Assembly: GCF_026000775.1 (NCBI RefSeq)
Contig: NZ_AP026830.1
Location: 1,821,056 to 1,885,055 of the forward strand
Length of the DNA stretch: 64,000 nucleotides
Direction: 5' to 3'
DNA from: Vulcanisaeta souniana JCM 11219
GTDB taxonomy: Archaea; Thermoproteota; Thermoprotei; Thermoproteales; Thermocladiaceae
Made by a program: the position numbers and the translations under genes. The stretch's first letter is position 1. Each line of letters opens with the position of its first letter. Shown in pieces: positions 55,315-63,422 of the stretch. A model generated the notes under the pieces. That model made no database searches. It was not told where the DNA came from and was given only the letters and a program-made list of their open reading frames with translations.

Positions 55315-56843
55315 TGGTGATGAGGGTCCTGGCCCACATCTCCATGGTCATGAACCTCGATAAGTGCATTGGCTGCCATACGTGTAGTATAACGTGCAAG
55401 AATACCTGGACTAATAGACTGGGTGCGGAGTACATGTGGTGGAATAATGTCGAGACAAGGCCAGGTGTTGGGTATCCGAGGCGTTGGGAGGATCAGGAGA
55501 GATATAAGGGTGGTTGGGAGTTGAGAAATGGAAGGCTTAGGCTTAGGATTGGCGGTAAGATTTCAAGATTGCTGAGGATATTCTATAACCCATACCTACC
55601 CACTATTGATGATTATTACGAGCCTTGGACCTATGATTATGAACGACTAATAGAGGCTGAACAGGGTGAACAACCTGTTGCCAAGCCAAGGTCATTAATA
55701 ACAGGTGATGAAGTGGAGGTTAGATGGGGTCCTAATTGGGATGATGACCTTGCCGGTTCACTGGAAATAGCGTCCCAAGACCCTAACTTGGCAAGTCTTG
55801 AGGAGGAGATTAAACTTGAGTTTGAAAGGACGTTCATGTTTTACCTGCCTAGGATATGCAATCATTGCCTTAACGCGCCATGCGTTGCGGCATGCCCGTC
55901 AGGCGCCATCTATAAGAGGGAGGAGGATGGCATTGTGCTTGTTGACCAGGGAAGATGCCGCGGTTGGAGATTCTGCGTATCGGCATGCCCGTACAAAAAG
56001 GTATACTTTAATTGGCAGACTCATAAGGCTGAGAAGTGCACATTCTGCTACCCAAGGATTGAGAATGGACTACCTACGGTATGCTCGGAAACATGTGTTG
56101 GCAGGATTAGGTATATTGGAATATTGCTTTATGATGCCGATTCCGTACTGAAGGCGGCCTCTGAACCTGACCCAAAGAAATTGGTGGATGCTCAATTATC
56201 GATAATACTTGATCCAAGTGATCCGGAGGTTATGAAGTTGGCTAAGGATAATGGTATTTGGGATGATTGGATAGAGGCTGCCCAAAGATCACCAACCTAT
56301 AAGCTCGTTAAAAAGTGGCGCATAGCCTTCCCACTACACCCGGAGTATAGGACCATGCCCATGGTATTTTACGTACCACCACTAAGCCCCGTGCTCAGGC
56401 TGTTTAGTGGTGAGGAGTTGGGTGAGGTAGCGCCGGAGGATGTATTTCCGAAAATTGATTCATTAAGGATACCCATTAAGTACTTAGCGAGCATGTTTAC
56501 TGCGGGCAATGAGGAGTTAATACGTAATGCCCTTAAGAAGTTATTGGCGATGAGGATCTACATGAGGAGCCTTGAGCTTAAAAGCCCTAATAAGGATGCG
56601 CTTAAGGAGGTTGGATTAACGGAGCAAGACGCACTTGAAATGTATAGGCTGTTGGCTATTGCTAAGTATGAGGATAGGTTCGTAATACCTAAGTCACATA
56701 AGGAGAACATGCTTAATGCCTATTCGGAGCAGGGTATGTGTGGGTATGATCAGTTTAAGGAGGCTGTGCCTGAATTAAGAAATCAATTTATTAGTAATGG
56801 TAAGATAAAGATAAGAATCAGTAGGAAGGCCTTCAATGAATAG
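55314..56843 (+). CDS. narH: Respiratory nitrate reductase, beta (iron-sulfur) subunit
   Basis: About 509 residues carrying electrons from NarI to NarG. Four cluster motifs: CIGCHTCSITCK near the N-terminus; CNHCLNAPCVAACP; CRGWRFCVSACP, where Trp replaces a Cys as in the 3Fe-4S site of E. coli NarH; and CTFCYPRIENGLPTVCSETC. The ATG at 55314 overlaps the narG stop. The end overlaps narJ by 8 nt. Confidence 0.95.
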   Translation: MVMRVLAHISMVMNLDKCIGCHTCSITCKNTWTNRLGAEYMWWNNVETRPGVGYPRRWEDQERYKGGWELRNGRLRLRIGGKISRLLRIFYNPYLPTIDDYYEPWTYDYERLIEAEQGEQPVAKPRSLITGDEVEVRWGPNWDDDLAGSLEIASQDPNLASLEEEIKLEFERTFMFYLPRICNHCLNAPCVAACPSGAIYKREEDGIVLVDQGRCRGWRFCVSACPYKKVYFNWQTHKAEKCTFCYPRIENGLPTVCSETCVGRIRYIGILLYDADSVLKAASEPDPKKLVDAQLSIILDPSDPEVMKLAKDNGIWDDWIEAAQRSPTYKLVKKWRIAFPLHPEYRTMPMVFYVPPLSPVLRLFSGEELGEVAPEDVFPKIDSLRIPIKYLASMFTAGNEELIRNALKKLLAMRIYMRSLELKSPNKDALKEVGLTEQDALEMYRLLAIAKYEDRFVIPKSHKENMLNAYSEQGMCGYDQFKEAVPELRNQFISNGKIKIRISRKAFNE

Positions 56844-57348
56844 GCAGTCAATCCTTGAATTAATCGCGGACCTGCTCGAATACCCAACGGCTAAGTTAAT
56901 TAGCGATTTAAAATTAATGAGCGTCAATGATGGTTATGGTATTGGGGAGATTGAAATCTTCATAAGGGAGGTATTAAGCCGTGATCTTTACTATTTGCAA
57001 GAAATTTACGTGGAAACCTTCGACATGTCAAGTAAAACTAACCTTTACCTATCATACCACGTTTACGGTGATAGAAGTAAGAGGGGTTTATTCCTGGCAA
57101 GCTTAATGGAGCTTTACAATAAGTATGGATTTAATTATAACAGGAATGAATTACCCGACTACATACCAACAATACTTAGGTTCATAGCCAAATGCAACAA
57201 TAAATGCATAAAGGATACCCAGTTCAAGCATTTAATAAGTGTATTAAGCGATGCCATTGATAAAATAAGGAAGAACATGCCCCAGGAAAATCCTTACATC
57301 CACCTTCTCAATGCCGTGAAGATCATGCTAAGTGAAATTGAGAGATGA
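56836..57348 (+). CDS. narJ: Nitrate reductase assembly chaperone NarJ (TorD family)
   Basis: 170 residues, all helical, with LIADLLEYPTAKLISDL at the start and ETFDMSSKTNLYLSYHVYGD in the middle, the conserved block (FD…LYLxxHxxGD) of NarJ. It binds NarG during cofactor insertion. Cotranscribed with narGH as judged by the overlap. Confidence 0.9.
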   Translation: MNRQSILELIADLLEYPTAKLISDLKLMSVNDGYGIGEIEIFIREVLSRDLYYLQEIYVETFDMSSKTNLYLSYHVYGDRSKRGLFLASLMELYNKYGFNYNRNELPDYIPTILRFIAKCNNKCIKDTQFKHLISVLSDAIDKIRKNMPQENPYIHLLNAVKIMLSEIER

Positions 57349-57493
57349 ACGATCAGTTTCTCGCAAAAATATAGATTACTTATTTTTACGGTGAGAACGG
57401 AAAAGTAATTGAGACTTCTTACGTGAATTGACGTACGACAGTCTCAATAGTAATCCATATAAGAGGGGAGAGGTAATCCTACTAAGACCAGCC

Positions 57494-57844
57494 ATGGCTC
57501 AGAGAAAGCCTGCTGAGGAGCTAAGGAAGTACATAAGGGTTATCGATGATCAGGACATATGTATTGGCTGTGGTGCGTGCGTAAGTGTGTGCCCATACCA
57601 GGCATGGGAGCTTGATGAGAATGGTAAGGCAAGGCTAATATGGGACCTATGTTATGATGATTTCTCCTGCATACCCGTATGCCCAGTGAACTGCATATGG
57701 AAGACTCCCGAATCACCTGAGACCGCGAGGAAGAAGGATGGGTGGTATAGGTTCAGTCATGAGTTAACGCCAGAGGAGCAAAAGGTATTTGAGGAGTGGG
57801 CTCAGAAGTACGGGATAACAGGTAAACCAGCCAAAACATCATGA
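57494..57844 (+). CDS. Two-cluster ferredoxin-type protein beside the nar genes
   Basis: 116 residues from the ATG at 57494; the frame stays open upstream to about 57428, so a longer N-terminus is possible. Cluster 1: C23, C26, C29, C33 (CIGCGACVSVCP). Cluster 2: C53, C59, C63, C67 (CYDDFSCIPVCPVNC), with an extended first spacing. A C-terminal extension of about 45 residues contains WYRFSHELTPEEQKVFEEW. A TATA-like acttattttta (57379-57389) suggests its own promoter. It may pass electrons to or from a nitrite- or nitrate-reducing system. Confidence 0.8.
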   Translation: MAQRKPAEELRKYIRVIDDQDICIGCGACVSVCPYQAWELDENGKARLIWDLCYDDFSCIPVCPVNCIWKTPESPETARKKDGWYRFSHELTPEEQKVFEEWAQKYGITGKPAKTS

Positions 57845-57921
57845 TAGGTTAGAGAGGGCATCCCCTTAAAATTAACTTGTTTTTCCTTCAATTTCCAGCT
57901 TTATATCGAGGAGCTTTAGGA

Positions 57922-58758
57922 CTAACTTAACATCACTAGTATTATTGCCACTACTATTATTAGTGCGCCGAGGAACTTAAGAATGCTGAATCTCTCCCTG
58001 CCCATGGTGCTCGACATGGCCTGGGCTATCAATGGCATGGTGCCCGTCAGTATCACAGTAAGCCCAAGGCCTATTAAATCCATTGAAAGGGCAAACAGGG
58101 CAACACCAAGGCCCAGGTCAAGCACGGCTATGATGGGTAGGTAACCACGTACCGTCCCCCTAACGGCCTTAGCAATGTTACTTCCCATGAGGCGATTAAC
58201 CACGAATAGTACGATACCGGCCGCTGCAACCCTCGTGAAGGCTATGGAAATGGGATTTAACCCAGCAGTATCGGCGATCTTAATCATTGTTTGGCCCGCC
58301 GACCATGCAACGGCCGCGGAGAGCCCGAGGAACAAACCCTTAATCTCCCTCCTTGAACCACCACCGCGGGATAGTAGGTAGACGCCGGGTATTAATAGTA
58401 TGCTGGCCATTAGCTTCGTTATTGTCAGTGGTTCGCCTAGGAATACCGCGAATAACACTGTTAATGGTATGTAGGTGTAGGATGCCGGTGCGGCTATTGA
58501 GACGCCTGAGTAGTTTATTGAGAATAGGTATAGTGAGTCGCCAATGACGAGTGAAAGCAAGCCGCTCAGTGAGCCCCATATGGCTCCGTAGTTAAGCCCC
58601 AGCACCATTGCTGGAATTAGGAGTATTACTGAGGTGTAGAGCATCCTGAGGAAGTTCACTGTTAATGGGTGCATCCTCTTCATGAAGTCTCCATACATTA
58701 TTGATGCCCAGGCCCAGATAATGGCTGTTGATAATGCAGGTAGGTCCTCAATAATCAT
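57922..58758 (-). CDS. EamA/DMT-family transporter
   Basis: About 278 residues with ten transmembrane helices in two EamA repeats (first: AIIWAWASIMYGDFMKRM; second: GLFLGLSAAVAWSAGQTMI). Moves small metabolites across the membrane; substrate unknown. The ATG at 58758 is about 28 nt after a minus-strand GCTTTAAAGC TATA-like element. Confidence 0.85.
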   Translation of the reverse strand: MIIEDLPALSTAIIWAWASIMYGDFMKRMHPLTVNFLRMLYTSVILLIPAMVLGLNYGAIWGSLSGLLSLVIGDSLYLFSINYSGVSIAAPASYTYIPLTVLFAVFLGEPLTITKLMASILLIPGVYLLSRGGGSRREIKGLFLGLSAAVAWSAGQTMIKIADTAGLNPISIAFTRVAAAGIVLFVVNRLMGSNIAKAVRGTVRGYLPIIAVLDLGLGVALFALSMDLIGLGLTVILTGTMPLIAQAMSSTMGRERFSILKFLGALIIVVAIILVMLS

Positions 58759-58805
58759 AAGCCGAAGAATCAAGTAAACAATGCTTTAAAGCATATTCTC
58801 CGAGG

Positions 58806-59015
58806 TTAGTCAGGCCCGAAAACAATACCAATGTCCTTATCCGGCGGTTTAAAGGAGGGCACGCTTTTAGTTAATTTGCTCCTAATGGTGTTAACGCCAA
58901 CCTTAGTCATGAGGTCCCTAACCCCGTGAATACCCGACTCCCTATACATCTCAAGTAGAACCTGTGCCGCGAGCTCCGCATCCCCTGGGTCAACCGTACC
59001 AATGACGAAACCCAA
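58806..59015 (-). CDS. Small hypothetical protein (about 69 aa)
   Basis: A protein-like frame (GFVIGTVDPGDAELAAQVLLEM… IHGVRDLMTKVG… GIVFGPD) ending at 58806. There is no ATG; the best start is a TTG at 59015, about 50 nt downstream of the tRNA-Ala 3' end. The frame continuing upstream into the tRNA is not meaningful. Family not recognised. Confidence 0.4.
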   Translation of the reverse strand: MGFVIGTVDPGDAELAAQVLLEMYRESGIHGVRDLMTKVGVNTIRSKLTKSVPSFKPPDKDIGIVFGPD

Positions 59016-59067
59016 ATTAACTGGGAACAAACCCAGTGCATTAAGAAACAGAGAAAAGAATGACCCG

Positions 59068-59144
59068 TGGTGGACCGGCCGGGATTTGAACCCGGGTTCT
59101 CCCGCGTGCAAGGCGGGCATCCTTCCAGGCTAGACTACCGGCCC
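59068..59144 (-). tRNA. tRNA-Ala (TGC), no intron
   Basis: On the minus strand: acceptor GGGCCGG paired with CCGGTCC, including the G3-U70 wobble that identifies tRNA-Ala; anticodon stem CCCGC/GCGGG with loop CTTGCAC (anticodon TGC); T arm CCGGG-TTCAAAT-CCCGG; discriminator A and encoded CCA (59070-59068). Confidence 0.93.
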
Positions 59145-59166
59145 AAGGGAAAAGAACGGATTATTG

Positions 59167-59177
59167 GGAATTTAAGC
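59167..59177 (-). promoter_or_regulatory. TATA box of tRNA-Ala, overlapping the upstream gene's end
   Basis: GCTTAAATTC on the minus strand is centred about 26 nt upstream of the tRNA's first base (59144). It overlaps the last codons and stop of the acetyltransferase gene (ends 59172). Confidence 0.5.
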
Positions 59178-59894
59178 TTTTGCCTGTGCTTGGTTTAGTT
59201 CTTTCTCGTAGACTATGAACCTGCCGTAGTAATTCTCGAAATCGCCATTCTCCGTGGCCAATACCTCGGTTTTGGCAGGCATCGTTGGTGGCCCCACGGA
59301 GAATTCGCCAAGACCTATGCCCCTGCCGATGTACACTTCGTTTATAATAGTCATTACAAAATCCTCGGTGGCCCTTGTACATAGCCAATGCTTTCTTGTC
59401 ATGCAATAATAACCGTTTGTTTTCCTCAACGCATTCCTGATCACCTCCCGCATTGCCTCTCCGCGGACTATACTCACTGGGCTCGGCTTTGCCACGCCCG
59501 TGAATAGAGTTAATACCTCGTGAAACCCAAGGGACCTTGCTAGGCGGTGGCTTGGTTCATTCCAGTCGGCGATCATTAACATTACATGCCTAATACCGTT
59601 TTTGACTGCCTCGTTGAGTACGTACTCCGTCAATGCTCTACCAATGCCCATCCGTCTATAGCTGGGGTGAACCCGTATTCCCTCTAGCCATGCCGTACTC
59701 GTTTCCCTAATTAATACCATATTCATCACACCGACTACGTGGTTCTTAATAACCGCCACATATGCCGTGCCCTCGCTGATCCATTCATTAATGGCGTTAG
59801 GCACGTAGTCGCCCCATGGAAATGTATTTCTCGTGAATTCAATTATTTGCCCAGTATCGCTGGGTAGTGTCTTCCGTATCGTTAATTCAGTCAT
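59172..59894 (-). CDS. GNAT-family acetyltransferase
   Basis: 240 residues from the ATG at 59894. Residues 3-150 are a GNAT domain with the acetyl-CoA loop VHPSYRRMGIGRALTEYVL and a preceding VGVMNMVLIRE strand; the C-terminal about 90 residues are an extension of unknown role. The open frame upstream to 60275 overlaps the Clp1 gene and is spurious. Substrate (amine or protein N-terminus) not determinable. Confidence 0.8.
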   Translation of the reverse strand: MTELTIRKTLPSDTGQIIEFTRNTFPWGDYVPNAINEWISEGTAYVAVIKNHVVGVMNMVLIRETSTAWLEGIRVHPSYRRMGIGRALTEYVLNEAVKNGIRHVMLMIADWNEPSHRLARSLGFHEVLTLFTGVAKPSPVSIVRGEAMREVIRNALRKTNGYYCMTRKHWLCTRATEDFVMTIINEVYIGRGIGLGEFSVGPPTMPAKTEVLATENGDFENYYGRFIVYEKELNQAQAKA

Positions 59895-59985
59895 TATGGT
59901 CACCTGGTTTAATATTTCGATGATTTTTACCTTTTCCCTATTGCCCTGCAATAAAGCACTTAAATACGTATATGGGTTATTTCCC

Positions 59986-61101
59986 GTGGGCTCGTTGACT
60001 TTAAACTTCAGTAACGGTACCTTGATTGTGGAGGGTCCTGCCACGGTCACTGTGGTGGATGGACAATGTGAGGTGTTAGGTTGTCCCGTGAGAGATTCCC
60101 TAAATGTTGAGAGATTTAGGGCGTTGCCCATATTTGCCGGTGGTTCATGTACGTTATCCGTTAGTGGAGGTTCCGTTAGATACGTTGATGGCACCACAAT
60201 ACCGAGTGACTGGGAGGGACTTAACCTTGAGGGTATTGCCCTGGTCGTTGGTGATGTTGATTCTGGCAAGACCACATTGACAACATACTTATTGAATAGG
60301 CACGTGGCCAGGGGCTTAAGTACGTGTGTCGTGGATGCCGATGTTGGTCAGTCATCCATAGGGCCTCCAGGTGTTGTTGGGCTTTCCTGCGTTGGACTAC
60401 CAACACCGACATTAGAGGGTTTACACATGATTGGTGGGTTCTTCGTTGGTTGTAATAGCCCGTCGCAATGTGTTGGTAGGTTTATCAGTGGGGTTAGTGC
60501 CATGGTTAGGGAGGCCTTTAGTAGGACGCCGGGTCTCGTGCTGATTGACATGCCTGGCTGGGTTGTGGATGGTGGTATTGAGTTGATAAGGAATGTCGTT
60601 GATGCGGTTGGTGCGGACTACGTGGTGTCCATAGGCATTAACCTACGCTTAAGGTCGAGTGTCAAGGTGATTAATGTTTCTAGGCCAAAGTACGTGAGGC
60701 CCAGGAACCCGGATGAGAGAGGGTTTCTGAGGAATCAGGCTTTACGTAGGTACTTAAGTGGTGAGTTAGTTAATGTCAGTATTGAGTTAAACAGAATCAT
60801 TGGTAACTCGGTGATTGAGTGCATAGTCAATAATTGTGGCCATTACGTAATTGATAACGTGGCCGAGGTCACTAGGCATGGTGGTGTGGTTAAGGTGCCG
60901 TCTAGGCTCTTTAGTAATGTATTCATTGGTTTGGTACGTAGGGGTTTCCTGGCAGGTTTTGGTGTGATTAGGGAATTTAACCTTAGGGAAGGCGTCGTGA
61001 GCGCCATTGCTACGACGGATTACTTTGATGAGGCGGTCATGGGTAGATTACGCGTTGATCCTGAGAAGCTGGAGGAGGCCGAGCCATTCCCACTACTTTA
61101 A
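59986..61101 (+). CDS. Clp1/Grc3-type polynucleotide 5'-kinase
   Basis: 371 residues. A beta N-terminal domain, then the P-loop VGDVDSGKTTLT (89-100), VDADVGQSSIGPPGVV, and LVLIDMPGW (Walker B area): the pattern of archaeal RNA/DNA 5'-OH kinases related to Clp1 and Nol9/Grc3. I place the start at the GTG at 59986, about 24 nt after a TATA-like cttaaata (59959-59966), giving a leaderless message. It ends 4 nt into the convergent glycerate kinase gene. Likely role in RNA processing or repair, perhaps linked to tRNA splicing. Confidence 0.82.
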   Translation: MGSLTLNFSNGTLIVEGPATVTVVDGQCEVLGCPVRDSLNVERFRALPIFAGGSCTLSVSGGSVRYVDGTTIPSDWEGLNLEGIALVVGDVDSGKTTLTTYLLNRHVARGLSTCVVDADVGQSSIGPPGVVGLSCVGLPTPTLEGLHMIGGFFVGCNSPSQCVGRFISGVSAMVREAFSRTPGLVLIDMPGWVVDGGIELIRNVVDAVGADYVVSIGINLRLRSSVKVINVSRPKYVRPRNPDERGFLRNQALRRYLSGELVNVSIELNRIIGNSVIECIVNNCGHYVIDNVAEVTRHGGVVKVPSRLFSNVFIGLVRRGFLAGFGVIREFNLREGVVSAIATTDYFDEAVMGRLRVDPEKLEEAEPFPLL

Positions 61102-62411
61102 TGGCCTGAGACGAAGATCACCGTCACAATGTTTAGGTTGCTACCGGTCCACCCGGTACGTATTATGGTGTTTGTCCTTTCGAATATAACCGCGGTGTTA
61201 TTACTACGTAATTCACCTATGGGATCAATACCCGACTTCATGGCGTCCTCAATAAGGCGGCCATCAGCAACGCAACCTGCCGCATCCATATTGCCATCAA
61301 TGCCGTCAGTAGCTACGGAAAGCATGGAAATACCATCAATACCCCTAACCGATAGGGCAAAGCCTGTGCACATTTCCGTAGTTCTACCACCCCTGCCATT
61401 ACCCACCACAGTCACCGTCGGTTCACCACCCGATAGGATTAATCCTCTCCTTATTGGGACACCCCTAAACCTAGCCTCCAGGGCTATACTCGCCAAGTAC
61501 CTACCAACCTCCCTGGCCTCTCCATCCATCCTAGACGTAAGTATTAACGACTCCATACCAAGTGACCTAGTGTAATTGGCTATGTCCGTGAGTACGTCCA
61601 TGTTACTCGCAATTACGTAACTCCACGTGTTAGTTAATTCCTTGGGGGTCTCCTCAATTAGACCCTTTAAGCCCTGTTCAAGGGTATCCTTAACTGCACT
61701 CGGTACCTTGTCCCAAAGACCCCTATTCCTTAGTATAGCTATGGCATCCCCATATGTGGTTGGGTCGGGAACCGTTGGGCCGCTGGCAACCGTTGCTGGG
61801 TCATCACCAGGCACGTCACTGGCTATTAGGGTTATTACCTTACCACCCCTCCTAACCACCTCCCTGGCCAACCTACCGCCTTTCGTCATTGATAGGTGCT
61901 TCCTCACGGTATTTATCTCATGAATAGTGGCACCACTTCTCAGGAGTAAGTTATTGACTTTCTCAATATCCTCAAGGCTTAAGCCCTTAATGGGTACTTC
62001 AACGAGGGCGGAACCACCACCACTTATTAGGAATAGTACGTAATCACCACTCCCAACATTACTTACTAGGTCAAGTATTTTCATACCGGCGTTGATGCTT
62101 GCCTCGGTTGGTAATGGGTGTGTCGATTCGAGAATCCTTATTTTCCGTAAATTACCTGGTGTTCCCTTGGGTACTACGGCAATGCCATCAATTATCTTGT
62201 CATATGCCATATCCTCAATGGCTCTGGCCATACCTATTGAGCCCTTACCTATGGCTATAACGTAGAAGTCATCAACCTCGTGATCCATGATCCTCACCTT
62301 ACCATTGTTAATACTAATAGCCCTTGATGCCCTGAGGTATAGGTCTGAGAACTTGAGAATGACGCCAAGTAAATCACTCAACACATCACCGCTGAATACG
62401 GGAAATACCAC
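61098..62411 (-). CDS. Glycerate 2-kinase (GCK/MOFRL family)
   Basis: About 437 residues from the GTG at 62411 (ATG at 62459 is the other option). Phosphorylates D-glycerate to 2-phosphoglycerate, completing the non-phosphorylative or branched Entner-Doudoroff route. Motifs: AIGKGSIGMARAIED, FLISGGGSALVEVPI, NTVRKHLSMTKGG and the C-terminal MOFRL signature SGGEPTVTVVGNGRGG. The GTG start is exactly 26 nt after a TATA-like CTTAAAAAATC on this strand. Overlaps the Clp1-type gene by 4 nt at the 3' end. Confidence 0.9.
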   Translation of the reverse strand: MVFPVFSGDVLSDLLGVILKFSDLYLRASRAISINNGKVRIMDHEVDDFYVIAIGKGSIGMARAIEDMAYDKIIDGIAVVPKGTPGNLRKIRILESTHPLPTEASINAGMKILDLVSNVGSGDYVLFLISGGGSALVEVPIKGLSLEDIEKVNNLLLRSGATIHEINTVRKHLSMTKGGRLAREVVRRGGKVITLIASDVPGDDPATVASGPTVPDPTTYGDAIAILRNRGLWDKVPSAVKDTLEQGLKGLIEETPKELTNTWSYVIASNMDVLTDIANYTRSLGMESLILTSRMDGEAREVGRYLASIALEARFRGVPIRRGLILSGGEPTVTVVGNGRGGRTTEMCTGFALSVRGIDGISMLSVATDGIDGNMDAAGCVADGRLIEDAMKSGIDPIGELRSNNTAVIFERTNTIIRTGWTGSNLNIVTVIFVSGH

Positions 62412-62431
62412 GTGTATTGTTAATGGCGATT

Positions 62432-62442
62432 GATTTTTTAAG
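62432..62442. promoter_or_regulatory. Bidirectional TATA box between glycerate kinase and translin genes
   Basis: gattttttaag (plus) / CTTAAAAAATC (minus) lies about 26 nt from the glycerate kinase GTG at 62411 on one side and about 28 nt from the translin ATG at 62466 on the other. One AT box could drive both leaderless transcripts. Confidence 0.5.
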
Positions 62443-62465
62443 GATTGGGTTATTGACATAACCGT

Positions 62466-63041
62466 ATGATTGAGACCGAGAGACTTAGGACCAGGTTGAG
62501 GGAACTGGAGGAGGTCAAGGATGAGGTAATTGGAACTGGGGTTAAGGTGAATAGGTTATCCAAGTCAGTGATATATTCATTAATAAGGGATGATGTCGAG
62601 ACAGCACGCAAACACATTGGAGATATGCAGAGACTTGTTAATAAGCTCAGGGACTTAATAACCAAGTACCCAATGTATTATAACAATGCCGTCATTAGCC
62701 TTCAGGAATATGTTGAAGCAATGACCATGTGGTTCTTCATAACAGAGAATAGGATACCGGGTCTCAGCGAGTTGGGTGTTGATGCCGAGCCCTACGTAAA
62801 CGGCATTGCTGACTTCACGGGCGAGCTCAGTAGGAAGGCCACTGAGGAAATGATTAAGAATAACCTAGACTTTGCGTTGAGGGCTAAGAGAGTGATGGAG
62901 GAATTGTACCTGGATTTACTCAGTCTCGAGCCTAGGGATTACGAGATGAGGAAGAAGGTTGATTATGTATCGTCTAACATTAATTGGTTGAATGAGAAAA
63001 TATTCTATAAAACATTAAATATTAGGACAAATCAGGAGTAA
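62466..63041 (+). CDS. Archaeal translin-family protein
   Basis: 191 residues, all helical. SLQEYVEAMTMWFFI, YVNGIADFTGELSRKATEEM and the C-terminal YEMRKKVDYVSSNINW match the translin/TRAX signature (EYVEA; Y-x-x-G-x-x-D-x-x-GEL-x-R; LRKK-x-D). Eukaryotic translins bind single-stranded nucleic acids and, with TRAX, process tRNA and siRNA fragments; archaeal members form octamers with RNase activity in some species. Lies near a polynucleotide kinase gene, but not in an operon. Confidence 0.85.
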   Translation: MIETERLRTRLRELEEVKDEVIGTGVKVNRLSKSVIYSLIRDDVETARKHIGDMQRLVNKLRDLITKYPMYYNNAVISLQEYVEAMTMWFFITENRIPGLSELGVDAEPYVNGIADFTGELSRKATEEMIKNNLDFALRAKRVMEELYLDLLSLEPRDYEMRKKVDYVSSNINWLNEKIFYKTLNIRTNQE

Positions 63042-63109
63042 ATCATTAGGGACCTACACGTGATCGCCCATGGAGAAAGGCTTAAAAATCTTCTAAATTT
63101 CTCGATCTC

Positions 63110-63391
63110 GTGACCTCCCTTCACCGGAAATACAGAAAATGAACAAAGTTCTACAGTAAATACAGGTGTAAAGCTGAGAAAGGCCCTGACGTTTTGGGAC
63201 CTGCTCTTCCTATCAATATCAGGGATGGTTGGTAGTGGTTGGTTATTCTCGCAGCTTTAGCAGGCGCTGCATATGCTGGTCCAGCCTCATTAATATCATG
63301 GCTCCTAGCCGGCGTTTTCTTCATATTCATAGGCCTCTCATACGCCGAACTAGGCTGTTTCGGAATAAACGGCACATTTAAATACTTTTAA
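63110..63391 (+). pseudogene. N-terminal fragment of an APC permease, frameshifted and truncated
   Basis: Reads KLRKALTFWDLLFLSISGMVGSGWLFSQL then stop; in the next frame it resumes AALAGAAYAGPASLISWLLAG… GLSYAELG and stops. Together this is the first two to three helices of an amino-acid permease (compare the intact one at 572-2086). A TATA-like cttaaaaatc (63080) and a GTG at 63110 in yet another frame suggest a former leaderless start. The rest of the gene is missing exactly where the next TnpB gene begins. Confidence 0.75.
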
Positions 63392-63422
63392 ACTCTTCTG
63401 ATTACTTGACGAGTGGGGAAAC

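Noticed and set aside
59016-59120. Coding frame running through tRNA-Ala into the small ORF at 58806-59015
   Set aside because: It would translate the tRNA itself; the tRNA fold is unambiguous, so the start must be downstream.
59895-60275. N-terminal extension of the acetyltransferase frame
   Set aside because: It overlaps the well-supported Clp1-type gene on the other strand and is Pro/Ser/Thr-rich shadow sequence.
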